A DNA stretch of 64,000 nt from Hyphomicrobium sp. GTDB lineage: Bacteria > Pseudomonadota > Alphaproteobacteria > Rhizobiales > Hyphomicrobiaceae. How positions within the stretch are numbered: the stretch's first letter is position 1; every line of letters starts with the position of its first letter. The notes under the pieces were generated by a model that searched no databases, was not told the origin of the DNA, and worked only from the letters and a program-made list of their open reading frames with translations. Positions 7,976 to 16,307 of the stretch are shown piece by piece. Location: assembly GCA_025351425.1 (NCBI GenBank), contig JANXVY010000045.1:1-64000 (forward strand), given 5' to 3'. The position numbers and the translations under genes were made by a program.

Positions 7976-8439
7976 GCGGGTCGCAAAAAAGGGGCTGGCG
8001 CGGGTCGCCGGTCTGGTTTGGGTCGTTGTTCAGTCGCCGGACGATCGGTGCGCTGGTTCGTGCGTTTTGCGCGCGCCTTGCCGCAGCAACGTGGGCTGTT
8101 GTTCGCGCTCCTGATCGTGGTCTCGACCGTCTTCGGCTGGATCGCTCAGGGTCCGGTCGCTCAGGGCCGACGGACGGCTGGCATACCAAATACTGCTCGC
8201 CACTTATATTGCCTGCGCACAATTGCCTCAGGGGCGTCCGCCTGGGAACGACGGCCGGCGCTTGCCGAAAATTCTAATTAAAAACACGCCTAATCAATGG
8301 GTTGTGTAATTATTAATAAAATCTTGCCGGCGCGAGCGACGTTACGGCTTGCAAGTTGTCGCAGGTCCGTGTATCCCCATCGGAGCTTGGTATACAATAT
8401 ACCATATACTTTCGTCGATACTCCGGAGACCTGTTTCCG
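7976..8439. other. Long intergenic region before the oxalate regulator
   Basis: These 464 bases precede the GntR gene. The right part becomes AT-rich around 8270-8320 and holds a perfect palindrome at 8389-8403, described separately. A plus-strand frame at about 8018-8281 has one hydrophobic stretch but no ribosome binding site and no recognisable domain; I do not call it a gene. No terminator with a T run is evident after the secreted-protein pair. Confidence 0.5.
8389..8403. promoter_or_regulatory. Palindromic operator, probable GntR-family site
   Basis: GGTATA and TATACC form a perfect 6-base inverted repeat around the centre CAA. It sits about 37 bases upstream of the GntR start codon, where it would overlap the promoter or leader. 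AT-centred palindromes with TATAC/GTATA arms are typical binding sites of FCD-type GntR regulators, so autoregulation of the oxalate operon is likely. No second copy is seen before oxc. Confidence 0.6.
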
Positions 8440-9126
8440 ATGCCTGCTGGCGGTTCAGAGTTGGTCACGAGCGGGCGCGCGCAGCGGCAAAGCCAGCGCG
8501 TCTACGACGCCTTGAAAGACTTGATTTTGCAGACCGATGTGTATGACCCGGCTGCGCGTCTGCAGCTCTGCGAACAGACGCTCGCCGCACAATTCGGGGT
8601 CAGCCGGTCGCCCCTCCGGCTTGCGCTGGCGCGGCTCGATCACGAAGGGCTCGTTAAAATCTCCAAGCGGCGCGGAATTCTCATCGTGCGCAAATCCAAG
8701 GCGCAAATCGTCGAAATGATCACGGCGTGGGCGGCGCTGGAAAGCATGGCGGCGCGAATGGCGGCGCTTCAATCCGATAGGGACGATATTGCGGCTTTGC
8801 GCGCAATTGCAGACCGTTTGCCTCCGCGCGCCACTGGCGGGGACATCAACGACGTTATCGCTGCGAATATCGAATTCCATTCGGCCATCATCCGGCTTTC
8901 CAAATCCAGGCTGATTTGCGAGCTGACGGACGGTTTCTTACTGCATGTCCGGGCGATCCGGCAGCGGGGAATGGCGGACGGTCATCGCGCGCTGCGGTCG
9001 TTGCGCGAACACAATGACATCATCGCGGCGATCGAAGCGCACGATGGGGAATTGGCGGGGACGCTGGTTCGTAATCACGCCTTCGGGCTCAGGGACTACG
9101 TTTATCGATTATCGGATCTCAACTGA
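8440..9126 (+). CDS. GntR-family (FCD-type) regulator of the oxalate genes
   Basis: A 228-residue transcription factor with an N-terminal winged helix-turn-helix (QSQRVYDALKDLIL, then QFGVSRSPLRLALARLDHEGLV, residues about 15-75) and a helical C-terminal FCD effector domain. The metal/ligand residues of FCD domains are visible: FH in NIEFHSAI, the HNDIIAAI segment and the final RNHAFGL. It lies 85 bases upstream of oxc with no terminator between, so it is probably co-transcribed and controls oxalate catabolism; the ligand could be oxalate or a CoA ester. The ATG at 8440 has GGAGA eleven bases upstream; an in-frame TTG at 8356 would run through the operator and is unlikely. Confidence 0.85.
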   Translation: MPAGGSELVTSGRAQRQSQRVYDALKDLILQTDVYDPAARLQLCEQTLAAQFGVSRSPLRLALARLDHEGLVKISKRRGILIVRKSKAQIVEMITAWAALESMAARMAALQSDRDDIAALRAIADRLPPRATGGDINDVIAANIEFHSAIIRLSKSRLICELTDGFLLHVRAIRQRGMADGHRALRSLREHNDIIAAIEAHDGELAGTLVRNHAFGLRDYVYRLSDLN

Positions 9127-9211
9127 GATCACGTCGCACGGCTTTAAGTTTCCACGCGCAAGAAAATTCTCGACTTCAACAGAAACCGAAAAAACCAGGA
9201 CCTGAAACACC

Positions 9212-10963
9212 ATGGGTTTAGCAATCGCTCCCAAGCTCTTTCCCGTCGATTCGAACGAAGCCACGCCGGAGCCGGCCTTGACGGATGGATTCCACCTCGT
9301 CATCGATGCGCTCAAGCTCAACGGCATCAACACCATCTACGGCGTGCCGGGCATCCCCATCACCGATCTCGGCCGCAAGATGCAGGCCTGCGGCATGCGG
9401 GTCATCTCATTTCGCCACGAACAGAACGCTGGCAACGCGGCGGCGATCGCAGGCTTCATCAACAAGGCACCGGGCGTCTGCCTCACGGTTTCTGCCCCCG
9501 GCTTCCTCAACGGACTGACGGCGCTGGCGAACGCCACCACCAACTGCTTCCCGATGATTCTGATTTCGGGTTCATCCGAGCGTGAGATCGTCGACCTGCA
9601 GCAGGGCGACTACGAGGAGATGGACCAGCTCGCCATCGCCAAGCCTCTGTGCAAAGCCGCCTTCCGCGTGCTGCACGCCTGCGACATAGGCATCGCGGTG
9701 GCGCGAGCCTACCGCGCTGCGGTCTCGGGCCGTCCGGGCGGCGTGTATCTCGATCTGCCCGCCAAGCTGTTCTCGCAGACCATGGACGCGCTCGAAGGGC
9801 AGAAGTCGCTGGTTAAGGTGATTGATGCCGCCCCCGCCCAGATCCCGGCGCCTGCCGCCATCCAGCGCGCGCTCGACGTGCTGAAAACCGCGCAGCGTCC
9901 GCTCATCGTGCTCGGCAAGGGGGCGGCCTATGCCCAGGCGGACGAAGCCGTCCGCGCGCTCGTCGAAAGGAGCGGCATCCCCTATGTGCCGATGAGCATG
10001 GCCAAGGGCCTGCTGCCCGATACCCATCCCCAGTCGGCGGGTGCTGCCCGCTCGCTCGTCCTCAAGGATGCCGACGTTGTGCTGCTCGTTGGGGCGCGCC
10101 TCAACTGGCTGTTGTCGCACGGCAAAGGCAAGACCTGGGGCGCGCCCGGCTCGAAGAAATTCATCCAGATCGACATCGAACCCAAGGAAATGGACAGCAA
10201 CGTCGAGATCGTGGCCCCTGTGGTCGGGGACATCGGATCGTGCGTCGAGGCTCTCCTGGCTGGCATGGGCCATGACTGGCCGGCAGCTCCCGCTGCCTGG
10301 ATCGCCACCGTCAACGCCAAGAAGCAGGAGAATGCCTCCAAGATGGCGGCCAAGCTCGCCAAGATCAAATCGCCGATGGACTTCCACGGTGCGCTCGGCG
10401 TCCTCAAGACCGTGATCGCCAACCGTCCCGACGCCATGCTGGTCAACGAAGGCGCCAACACCCTCGACCTCGCGCGCGGCATCATCGACATGTACCAGCC
10501 CAGGAAGCGCCTCGACGTCGGCACCTGGGGCATCATGGGTATCGGCATGGGCTTTGCCGTTGCCGCCGCCGTCGAAACCGGCAAGCCGGTGCTGGCGATC
10601 GAAGGCGATAGCGCGTTCGGCTTCTCCGGCATGGAAGTCGAAACCATCTGCCGCTACAATCTGCCGGTCTGCATCGTCGTGTTCAATAACAACGGCATCT
10701 ACCGCGGCACCGATACCGATCCGACCGGCAAGGACCTGGCCCCGACCGTCTTCGTCCAGGGCGCGCGCTACGACAAAATGATGGAAGCCTTCGGCGGCGT
10801 GGGCGTCAACGCAACCACGCCGGACGAGCTGTTGCGCGCCGTCAACGAGGCGATGGATTCGGGCAAGCCCACCCTCATCAACGCCGTCATCGATCCGGCG
10901 GCGGGCACCGAGAGCGGCAACATCGGCAGCCTTAACCCGCAAAGTGTGATCGGCAAGAAATAA
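9212..10963 (+). CDS. Oxalyl-CoA decarboxylase
   Basis: This 583-residue thiamine diphosphate enzyme converts oxalyl-CoA to formyl-CoA and CO2. The three-domain fold of the ThDP decarboxylases is visible: an N-terminal PYR domain with [14 protein letters not shown] and FRHEQNAG (the catalytic Glu contacting the thiamine), a central domain with [14 protein letters not shown] typical of Oxc for CoA/ADP binding, and a C-terminal PP domain with the [11 protein letters not shown] ... NNNG motif that binds the Mg-diphosphate. Its length fits known Oxc proteins (about 565-590). The frc gene follows 38 bases downstream. Formyl-CoA is recycled by Frc while activating the next oxalate, so the pair forms the complete cytoplasmic oxalate cycle. 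Confidence 0.96.
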   Translation: MGLAIAPKLFPVDSNEATPEPALTDGFHLVIDALKLNGINTIYGVPGIPITDLGRKMQACGMRVISFRHEQNAGNAAAIAGFINKAPGVCLTVSAPGFLNGLTALANATTNCFPMILISGSSEREIVDLQQGDYEEMDQLAIAKPLCKAAFRVLHACDIGIAVARAYRAAVSGRPGGVYLDLPAKLFSQTMDALEGQKSLVKVIDAAPAQIPAPAAIQRALDVLKTAQRPLIVLGKGAAYAQADEAVRALVERSGIPYVPMSMAKGLLPDTHPQSAGAARSLVLKDADVVLLVGARLNWLLSHGKGKTWGAPGSKKFIQIDIEPKEMDSNVEIVAPVVGDIGSCVEALLAGMGHDWPAAPAAWIATVNAKKQENASKMAAKLAKIKSPMDFHGALGVLKTVIANRPDAMLVNEGANTLDLARGIIDMYQPRKRLDVGTWGIMGIGMGFAVAAAVETGKPVLAIEGDSAFGFSGMEVETICRYNLPVCIVVFNNNGIYRGTDTDPTGKDLAPTVFVQGARYDKMMEAFGGVGVNATTPDELLRAVNEAMDSGKPTLINAVIDPAAGTESGNIGSLNPQSVIGKK

Positions 10964-11001
10964 CCTACTTTTCAACATCTTAACCACGGCAAGGATCACT
11001 C

Positions 11002-12252
11002 ATGAGCAAAGCTCTTGAAGGCATTAAAATCATTGACTTTACCCACGTTCAGGCCGGTCCCGCCTGCACGCAGCTGCTCGCCTGGTTCGGCGCGGACGTC
11101 ATCAAGGTCGAGCGCCCCGGCTCCGGCGACGTCACTCGCTCGCAGCTGCGCGACATCCCGGGCGTCGATGCGCTCTATTTCACCATGCTCAACTCCAACA
11201 AGCGCTCGCTGACCCTCGACACCAAGAAGCCCGAGGGCAAGGAAGTGCTCGAAAAGCTGATCAAGGTTTCCGACGTCATGGTCGAAAACTTCGGTCCCGG
11301 CGCGCTCGACCGCATGGGCTTCACCTGGGAACGCATCATGGAGCTCAACCCCAAGATGATCCTCGCGTCCGTCAAGGGGTTCTCCGACGGCCATCACTAC
11401 GAAGACCTGAAGGTCTATGAGAACGTCGCCCAGTGCGCCGGCGGTTCGGCCTCGACGACCGGCTTCTGGGACGGCCCGCCGACGATCAGCGCCGCCGCGC
11501 TTGGCGACAGCAACACGGGCATGCATCTCGCCATCGGCATTCTCACCGCGCTGCGTTCGCGCGACAAGACCGGCAAGGGCCAGAAGGTCGCCGTGTCGAT
11601 GCAGGACAGCGTGCTCAACCTGTGCCGCGTCAAGCTGCGCGACCAGCAGCGCCTCGATAAGCTCGGCTATCTCGAAGAATATCCGCAGTATCCGCACGGC
11701 GAATTCAGCGATGTCGTGCCGCGCGGCGGCAATGCGGGGGGCGGGGGGCAGCCTGGCTGGGTGCTCAAGTGCAAAGGCTGGGAAACCGATCCCAACGCCT
11801 ACATCTACTTCACGGTGCAGGGCCACGCCTGGGCGCCGATCTGCGATGCCATCGGCAAGCCCGAGTGGAAAAACGATCCGGCCTACATGACGGCGCAGGC
11901 CCGCCAGCCCCACATCACCGAAATCTTCGCAACCATCGAACAGTGGCTGGCGGACAAGACCAAGTTCGAGGCCGTCGATATCCTGCGCAAGTTCGATATT
12001 CCGTGCGCGCCGGTGCTGACGATGAAGGAACTGTCCAACGATCCATCGTTGCGTGCCTCCGGCACCATCGCCGAAGTCGATCACAAGGAACGCGGCAAGT
12101 ACCTCACGGTCGGCAGCCCGATCAAATTCTCGGACATGAAGGTCGAGATCACGGGATCGCCGCTGCTGGGCGAACATACGGAAGAAGTGCTGGCCGAGCT
12201 TGGCTACGACAAGGCGCGCATCCAACACCTGCACGACGCCAAGGCCGTCTAA
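11002..12252 (+). CDS. Formyl-CoA:oxalate CoA-transferase
   Basis: This 416-residue family III CoA-transferase moves CoA from formyl-CoA to oxalate, supplying oxalyl-CoA to Oxc and releasing formate. The catalytic aspartate is Asp169 in [10 protein letters not shown], the same number as in the Oxalobacter enzyme. The flexible glycine loop [12 protein letters not shown] that closes over the active site is present near residue 245, and the N-terminal [28 protein letters not shown] segment is diagnostic. The start codon has AAGGA eight bases upstream. A strong terminator 50 bases after the stop ends the oxalate operon. In a methylotroph the formate can be oxidised for energy or enter C1 assimilation. 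Confidence 0.96.
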   Translation: MSKALEGIKIIDFTHVQAGPACTQLLAWFGADVIKVERPGSGDVTRSQLRDIPGVDALYFTMLNSNKRSLTLDTKKPEGKEVLEKLIKVSDVMVENFGPGALDRMGFTWERIMELNPKMILASVKGFSDGHHYEDLKVYENVAQCAGGSASTTGFWDGPPTISAAALGDSNTGMHLAIGILTALRSRDKTGKGQKVAVSMQDSVLNLCRVKLRDQQRLDKLGYLEEYPQYPHGEFSDVVPRGGNAGGGGQPGWVLKCKGWETDPNAYIYFTVQGHAWAPICDAIGKPEWKNDPAYMTAQARQPHITEIFATIEQWLADKTKFEAVDILRKFDIPCAPVLTMKELSNDPSLRASGTIAEVDHKERGKYLTVGSPIKFSDMKVEITGSPLLGEHTEEVLAELGYDKARIQHLHDAKAV

Positions 12253-12303
12253 ACCACGAAAGTCACGGCATCTGCTTCTCCGCAGAGACTTGACGACCAA
12301 CTG

Positions 12304-12334
12304 GGCGGCGCGTCTTTGGGTGCGCCGCCGTTTT
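12304..12334 (+). terminator. Rho-independent terminator of the oxalate operon
   Basis: GGCGGCGC (12304-12311) pairs with GCGCCGCC (12322-12329) around a 10-base loop, followed by GTTTT. It lies 51 bases after the frc stop and before the PAS gene. Confidence 0.85.
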
Positions 12335-12373
12335 GATATGCCTACCGGCTTTGTTGATCAAAAAGGTCTGGCC

Positions 12374-12895
12374 ATGACACCCAACACCAATCTCGACGCC
12401 CTTGTTGCAGCCGTCGTTGCAGCCGTCGGCGACGCCGTTGTCGTGTGCGACGCCACGGGTCTCATCACGCTGTGGAATCCGGCCGCGACGCGCATCTTCG
12501 GATTCACCGAAGACGAGGCGCTCGGGGCTTGCCTCGACATCATCATCCCCGAAAAGCAGCGCAAGCGGCATTGGGACGGGTATTTTCACACCATGGAAAC
12601 CGGCATCACCCGCTACGGCGCCGACGTGCTGCGGGTGCCAGCCATCGACAAAGAGGGCCGCACGCTGTCGATTTCCTTTACGGTCGGGATGCTGTTTTCG
12701 GCCGACGGCAAGGTTTCCTCGATCGCCGCTGTCATGCGCGACGAGACGCGCAAGTTCCACGCGGATCGGGAATTGCGCAAGCGGCTCACTGAGCTCGAGG
12801 CCCTGGTCAAGACCGGAGCGGGTGCTGCTCCCCACGGCGCGGATCAGACCGTTGCCGGCCCCCCTGAAGAAGGCGGTTGTCCGTTCAAGGGATAG
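12374..12895 (+). CDS. Single PAS-domain protein
   Basis: A 173-residue protein made almost wholly of one PAS domain: GDAVVVCDATGLITLWNPAA near the start, then FGFTEDEALG, and the PAC-like segment ending AVMRDETRKF. It has no kinase, GGDEF or DNA-binding output. The C-terminus is a short helix followed by a disordered tail ending CPFKG. It could be a small-molecule, haem or flavin sensor that signals to a partner. I chose the ATG at 12374, with AAGG seven bases upstream; an in-frame ATG at 12338 sits directly on the frc terminator. It follows the oxalate operon in the same direction but is separated by the terminator. Confidence 0.75.
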   Translation: MTPNTNLDALVAAVVAAVGDAVVVCDATGLITLWNPAATRIFGFTEDEALGACLDIIIPEKQRKRHWDGYFHTMETGITRYGADVLRVPAIDKEGRTLSISFTVGMLFSADGKVSSIAAVMRDETRKFHADRELRKRLTELEALVKTGAGAAPHGADQTVAGPPEEGGCPFKG

Positions 12896-12976
12896 CAGGG
12901 TTTGCCGCAGAAGCAGACCTGCGTTTTGCGGGGCAATCGTCTTGGAAAAGCCAGGATCGGTCCGCATCTGTCCGGC

Positions 12977-13450
12977 ATGATCAAACATCTCATGTCACTG
13001 ACGGTTGCGCTCCTGCTTTTGGGCAGCCAGGCCTGCCGTTCTGCCTATGCCGTCGAGGGCCTTGTCGCGGTTGCCAGCAAGTATTCCGTCAAGGAAACGC
13101 TGGATAACCTTGAAGTCAGCCTCAAAGGCAACGGGGCGACCATCTTTGCCCGCGTCGATCACGCGGCCAACGGGGCGACCGTCGGGCTGCCCTTGCGGCC
13201 GACCGAACTTCTCATCTTCGGTAACCCCATCGCCGGTACCGCGCTCATGCAAGCGCAGCAGACGATCGGGATCGATCTTCCGCTCAAAGTTCTGGCCTAT
13301 GAAGATCAGGCGGGCCAGGTGTGGCTCGCCTATAACGATCCCGAATGGTTTGCCGCCCGTCACGCGCTCAAGCCCGAAAGCGGCAAGGCCGTCGCCATAA
13401 TGGCGGCGTCGCTCAAAGCCGCAACCGCGAAGGCTGCCGGCGCACCGTAA
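12977..13450 (+). CDS. Secreted DUF302-family protein
   Basis: A 157-residue exported protein with a signal peptide (MIKHLMSLTVALLLLGSQAC, cleavage likely after SAYA near residue 25). The body matches the DUF302 family: the SVKETLDNLEVSLKGNGATIFARVDHA opening, PTELLIFGNPIAGTALMQ, then LPLKVLAYEDQAGQVWLAYNDP. The structure of DUF302 is a small alpha/beta fold; its function is not established. It may be a lipoprotein, since a Cys lies just before the cleavage region, but the lipobox is poor. The start at 12977 gives a clean signal peptide; a longer frame begins at 12902. It precedes the mxaD-like gene. Confidence 0.8.
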   Translation: MIKHLMSLTVALLLLGSQACRSAYAVEGLVAVASKYSVKETLDNLEVSLKGNGATIFARVDHAANGATVGLPLRPTELLIFGNPIAGTALMQAQQTIGIDLPLKVLAYEDQAGQVWLAYNDPEWFAARHALKPESGKAVAIMAASLKAATAKAAGAP

Positions 13451-13537
13451 TCCGCCGATTGCGTGCGGGCGCAGGCGTGATTATGGTCGCGCGCAATCGC
13501 GAAAGCGGTCCTCCCAGCCAGAACCGGAGACATTTGA

Positions 13538-14068
13538 ATGTTGAGAACGACCTTGGCGGCGCTTGCACTCGTGGCCGCACTTCCGTTTAGCGCGCTCGCC
13601 CACGGCCCGTCCCGCCAGAAGGTGGTGCAATCGATCGAGATCAACGCGCCGGCCGACAAGGTCTGGGCGGCGATGGGCAACTTCCAGGATATGAGCTGGC
13701 ATCCCGCCATCGAGAAGACCGCGGGCACCGGCGACAATGGCGCAGGCGCCAAGCGCACGCTGACGCTCAAGGGCGGCGGCACGATCGAGGAAGCGCTGAC
13801 CTCGTATAACGCCGAGGGCAAGTCGTATGCCTACGAGATCACCACCGTCGATGTGAAAACGCTGCCGGTTTCCAACTATTCGTCGTCGATCAAGGTCACG
13901 GGCGATGCCGCCAAGTCCACCGTCGAGTGGAAGGGCGCGTTCTATCGCGGGTTCGTCAACAACGATCCGCCGCCGGAATTGAACGACGAAGCCGCCGTCA
14001 AGGCCGTGACCGGCGTCTACAAGGCCGGGCTCGACGCGCTCAAGGCCAAGCTCGAGGCGGGCGGTTGA
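13538..14068 (+). CDS. MxaD-like periplasmic SRPBCC protein
   Basis: A 176-residue exported protein with signal peptide MLRTTLAALALVAALPFSAL and cleavage after SALA-like residues. The rest is an SRPBCC/START-type fold: SIEINAPADKVWAAMGNFQDMSWHPAIEK is the standard first strand and helix, and GGGTIEEALTSYN and TVEWKGAFYRGF complete the barrel. Length and layout fit MxaD of Methylobacterium, a periplasmic protein that supports electron transfer between methanol dehydrogenase and its cytochrome. Its position 3.6 kb before xoxF, in a run of exported proteins, supports the same role. The next gene appears to start within its stop codon. Confidence 0.75.
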   Translation: MLRTTLAALALVAALPFSALAHGPSRQKVVQSIEINAPADKVWAAMGNFQDMSWHPAIEKTAGTGDNGAGAKRTLTLKGGGTIEEALTSYNAEGKSYAYEITTVDVKTLPVSNYSSSIKVTGDAAKSTVEWKGAFYRGFVNNDPPPELNDEAAVKAVTGVYKAGLDALKAKLEAGG

Positions 14069-15108
14069 ACCGCAGATCGACAAAGGCCGAAGTTCGCAGG
14101 CGGTGCTGGGCCAATTGCCTCCTCACAGGACTGTCTATGCTTATTGCTGACGTGTCCGGGGCGACAGCGCTCCTTCCGGCCCCGTTGCCGCTTTATGCCT
14201 ATGTCACCAACCAGGGCAGCGAGACGGTGTCCATCGTCGATCTCGCGCGCATGGTCACCCTCGATACGATCAAGGTCCCCGGCAAGCCGGCTGGCGTCGC
14301 GCTGTCGCCCCAGCTCGACCAGCTTTACGTCACCGCCCCCGACGCTCACGACATCGCCGTCATCGATCTTGCAACAGGGACCGTGGCGCGGCGCATTCCG
14401 ATCGGCGGCGGTCCGCTCGGCATCGCGGTCAGTCCTGTTAACGGTCTCGTCTACGTTGCTGACTGGTACAGCCGCCGCCTTGTCGAGGTCGATCCGAAGT
14501 CGGGCGCGATCACCGCCGAGTTCGAGGTTGGGCAATCGCCGTCGGGTATCGCGATAACACCCGATGGCAAATTCGCGCTCACGGCCGACCGCGAGAGCGA
14601 TACGGTCTCAATCGTGGATGTGTCGCACTCTCCTCAATCGGACCCCAACCCGAGGGCCACCTCGATAAAAGTAGGCTCCCGTCCATTCGGCATCACGTTG
14701 ACGGGGGACCGGTACGCCTACACTGCGAATGTGGGCAGCGACGATGTCAGTATCGTCGACGTGGCCAAGAGGGCGGTCATTGCCACGGTGCCCGTTGGCC
14801 GGCGGCCCTATGCCGTTGCATTGTCGCAGGACCGGGCCTTCGTCTCCGACCAGTACGGCGGCACCGTAACCGTATTTGACCTCGCTACGAACCTCAAGGT
14901 TGCAACCATCCCCGTCGGCGACCACCCCGAGGGTATTGCCTATGATGGGTATGGCGCGGTTTACGTCGCGTGCTGGTTCGACAATACGCTGGTCCGGATC
15001 GATGCTGCGACCTTGAAAGTCACCGGCAAAGTCGAGGTCGGCGACGGGCCGCGCGCTTTCGGGACCTTCCTGGGGCTCTACCGGCCCGAGGGTGCCTCCG
15101 CGCGCTAA
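14065..15108 (+). CDS. Exported YVTN-type beta-propeller protein
   Basis: A roughly 347-residue secreted propeller with about seven repeats of the YVTN type: YAYVTNQGSETVSIVD at the start, followed by repeated G-(K/R)P-x-G-(V/I)-A-(L/I)-S blocks and terminal strands such as VAVIDLATG. Such proteins are common next to PQQ dehydrogenases and are thought to be periplasmic scaffolds or binding proteins. I chose the TTG at 14065 because it overlaps the mxaD-like stop (TTGA) and adds a basic N-region (RRSTKAEVRRR) and a hydrophobic core that make a complete signal peptide. The first ATG, at 14137, would leave only part of it. A second, different propeller gene lies at 24.2-25.2 kb. Confidence 0.75.
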   Translation: MNRRSTKAEVRRRCWANCLLTGLSMLIADVSGATALLPAPLPLYAYVTNQGSETVSIVDLARMVTLDTIKVPGKPAGVALSPQLDQLYVTAPDAHDIAVIDLATGTVARRIPIGGGPLGIAVSPVNGLVYVADWYSRRLVEVDPKSGAITAEFEVGQSPSGIAITPDGKFALTADRESDTVSIVDVSHSPQSDPNPRATSIKVGSRPFGITLTGDRYAYTANVGSDDVSIVDVAKRAVIATVPVGRRPYAVALSQDRAFVSDQYGGTVTVFDLATNLKVATIPVGDHPEGIAYDGYGAVYVACWFDNTLVRIDAATLKVTGKVEVGDGPRAFGTFLGLYRPEGASAR

Positions 15109-15210
15109 CACGCCAACGTTACACGGGCTTCACTTGGAATTTAGCCGCGTTCCGGTGTAGATGGAAGCATAAAGGCCCGGAAAACGGGCTCAATTTCGAG
15201 GAGGCGTTAC

Positions 15211-15921
15211 GTGTCGAGGTTCTCAACTGCCGTTCGTGAAGGCGCTGTTCGTGGCGTGTTGGCCGCCGGATTGCTGGCGATTTGCGCTGCCGGCGTTACC
15301 GCCGAGATCGCCAAGCCGTCGCCGATCGATATTCTGTTCGAGCGCAAGCACCTGTCGAACGTCGAGGCGGGCAAGGATCTCGTCTATAAGTTCGAACGCA
15401 CGGTTTCGCAGGCGGAATTGCTGGGGCAGCCGTTCACCGATGACATCAAAATCGAGGTCAAGAAGGCCACCGCCGACGGCAAGCGGGATGTGGTCGTCAA
15501 GGTGTTCAGCGGCAACCGCGCGCGCGAGCCGCACCCGATCGACGAGCTGACCGGCAATCCCATCCTGGTCGTGTTCCTGGACCGGGCGGTTGCGTCCTAC
15601 ATGTCGGTTGCGGGTGGCAAGATCGCGTATCTCAAGGATAAATTCCGCACTGCGCTGCGCGAACGCGCCACCGTCGAGCCAGTCAAGATCAAGATCGGCG
15701 ACACCACAGTCGATGGGCAGCGGGTATCGGTGCAGCCGTACGCCGGCGATCTCAACGCTGCGAAGATGCGCGGGTTCGAGAATTCCAAGTTCTCGTTCGT
15801 TGTCAGCGATGTGGCGCCGGGGCAGTTCGTCGAGATGGACGCGCTTTACGAAAATACGGCCAAGGAAGCCCCCCGCCTCGAAGAGCGGACTTCGCTGGTC
15901 GGTGCGGAGGTCTTGAAATGA
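15211..15921 (+). CDS. Secreted protein of unknown function in the xox region
   Basis: A 236-residue protein with a Sec signal peptide (residues 1 to about 31, ending GVTAE). The mature part is beta-rich, with KDLVYKFERTVSQAELLGQPFTDDIKIEV and MRGFENSKFSFVVSDVAPGQFVEM, and looks like an all-beta periplasmic protein. I do not recognise a named family. The GTG start at 15211 has GAGGAGG six bases upstream. The next gene starts inside its stop (ATGA), so the two are coupled. Its position between the MxaD-like and propeller genes and the quinoprotein-associated metallohydrolase suggests a part in methanol oxidation, but the sequence does not show what. Confidence 0.7.
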   Translation: MSRFSTAVREGAVRGVLAAGLLAICAAGVTAEIAKPSPIDILFERKHLSNVEAGKDLVYKFERTVSQAELLGQPFTDDIKIEVKKATADGKRDVVVKVFSGNRAREPHPIDELTGNPILVVFLDRAVASYMSVAGGKIAYLKDKFRTALRERATVEPVKIKIGDTTVDGQRVSVQPYAGDLNAAKMRGFENSKFSFVVSDVAPGQFVEMDALYENTAKEAPRLEERTSLVGAEVLK

Positions 15922-16271
15922 GGGCTATCGTTGCGGGTTTGATCGGTTGTGCGGCGATTGCTCTCGCCGGGACTGCGCCGCGGGCGGAAGAGGGGGCCGT
16001 CAATGATTTTCCGACGGTTGCGCGGGCCGATTACGTGTTCGCCTGCATGCAGGTGAACGGTCAGTCGCGGGAAGCGCTGGAAAAGTGCTCCTGCTCGGTC
16101 GATGTGATCTCGAGCCTCATGGCGTACGACGAGTACGAGGCCGTCGAGACCGTTCTCATGGTCTACAAGCGGGGCGGCAAAGCCCAGCAGGAAATGAGCA
16201 ACGGCGATCTGCAACGGCGCGTGAAGGACATGCGGCGGGCGCAGGTCGAGGGCGAGTTGCGCTGCTTTTGA
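15918..16271 (+). CDS. Small secreted Cys-containing protein
   Basis: A 117-residue exported protein (signal peptide of about 24 residues, Ala-rich, ending PRAEE). The mature part has Cys residues in VFACMQVNG and EKCSCSVD and one near the C-terminus (LRCF). They could form two disulphides or hold a metal. The middle is helical. I recognise no named function. Its ATG overlaps the stop of the preceding secreted-protein gene by four bases, so the pair is translated together. It converges on the minus-strand metallohydrolase gene, 36 bases away. Confidence 0.7.
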   Translation: MRAIVAGLIGCAAIALAGTAPRAEEGAVNDFPTVARADYVFACMQVNGQSREALEKCSCSVDVISSLMAYDEYEAVETVLMVYKRGGKAQQEMSNGDLQRRVKDMRRAQVEGELRCF

Positions 16272-16307
16272 TGCCTGGCCGTCGGCCGGCTCGACCGGGG
16301 CTGCCCG

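Noticed and set aside
8018-8281. 87-codon plus-strand frame with one hydrophobic stretch
   Set aside because: No ribosome binding site and no recognisable family; the composition after the hydrophobic part looks random, and it lies in a regulatory spacer.
9572-10999. 475-codon minus-strand frame opposite oxc
   Set aside because: Antisense shadow of a highly biased gene with no known domain.
10996-12300. 434-codon minus-strand frame opposite frc
   Set aside because: Antisense shadow; the plus strand is a clear formyl-CoA transferase with catalytic Asp169.
12338-12373. Earlier ATG for the PAS gene
   Set aside because: It lies immediately after the T run of the oxalate terminator, with no ribosome binding site; the ATG at 12374 has one.
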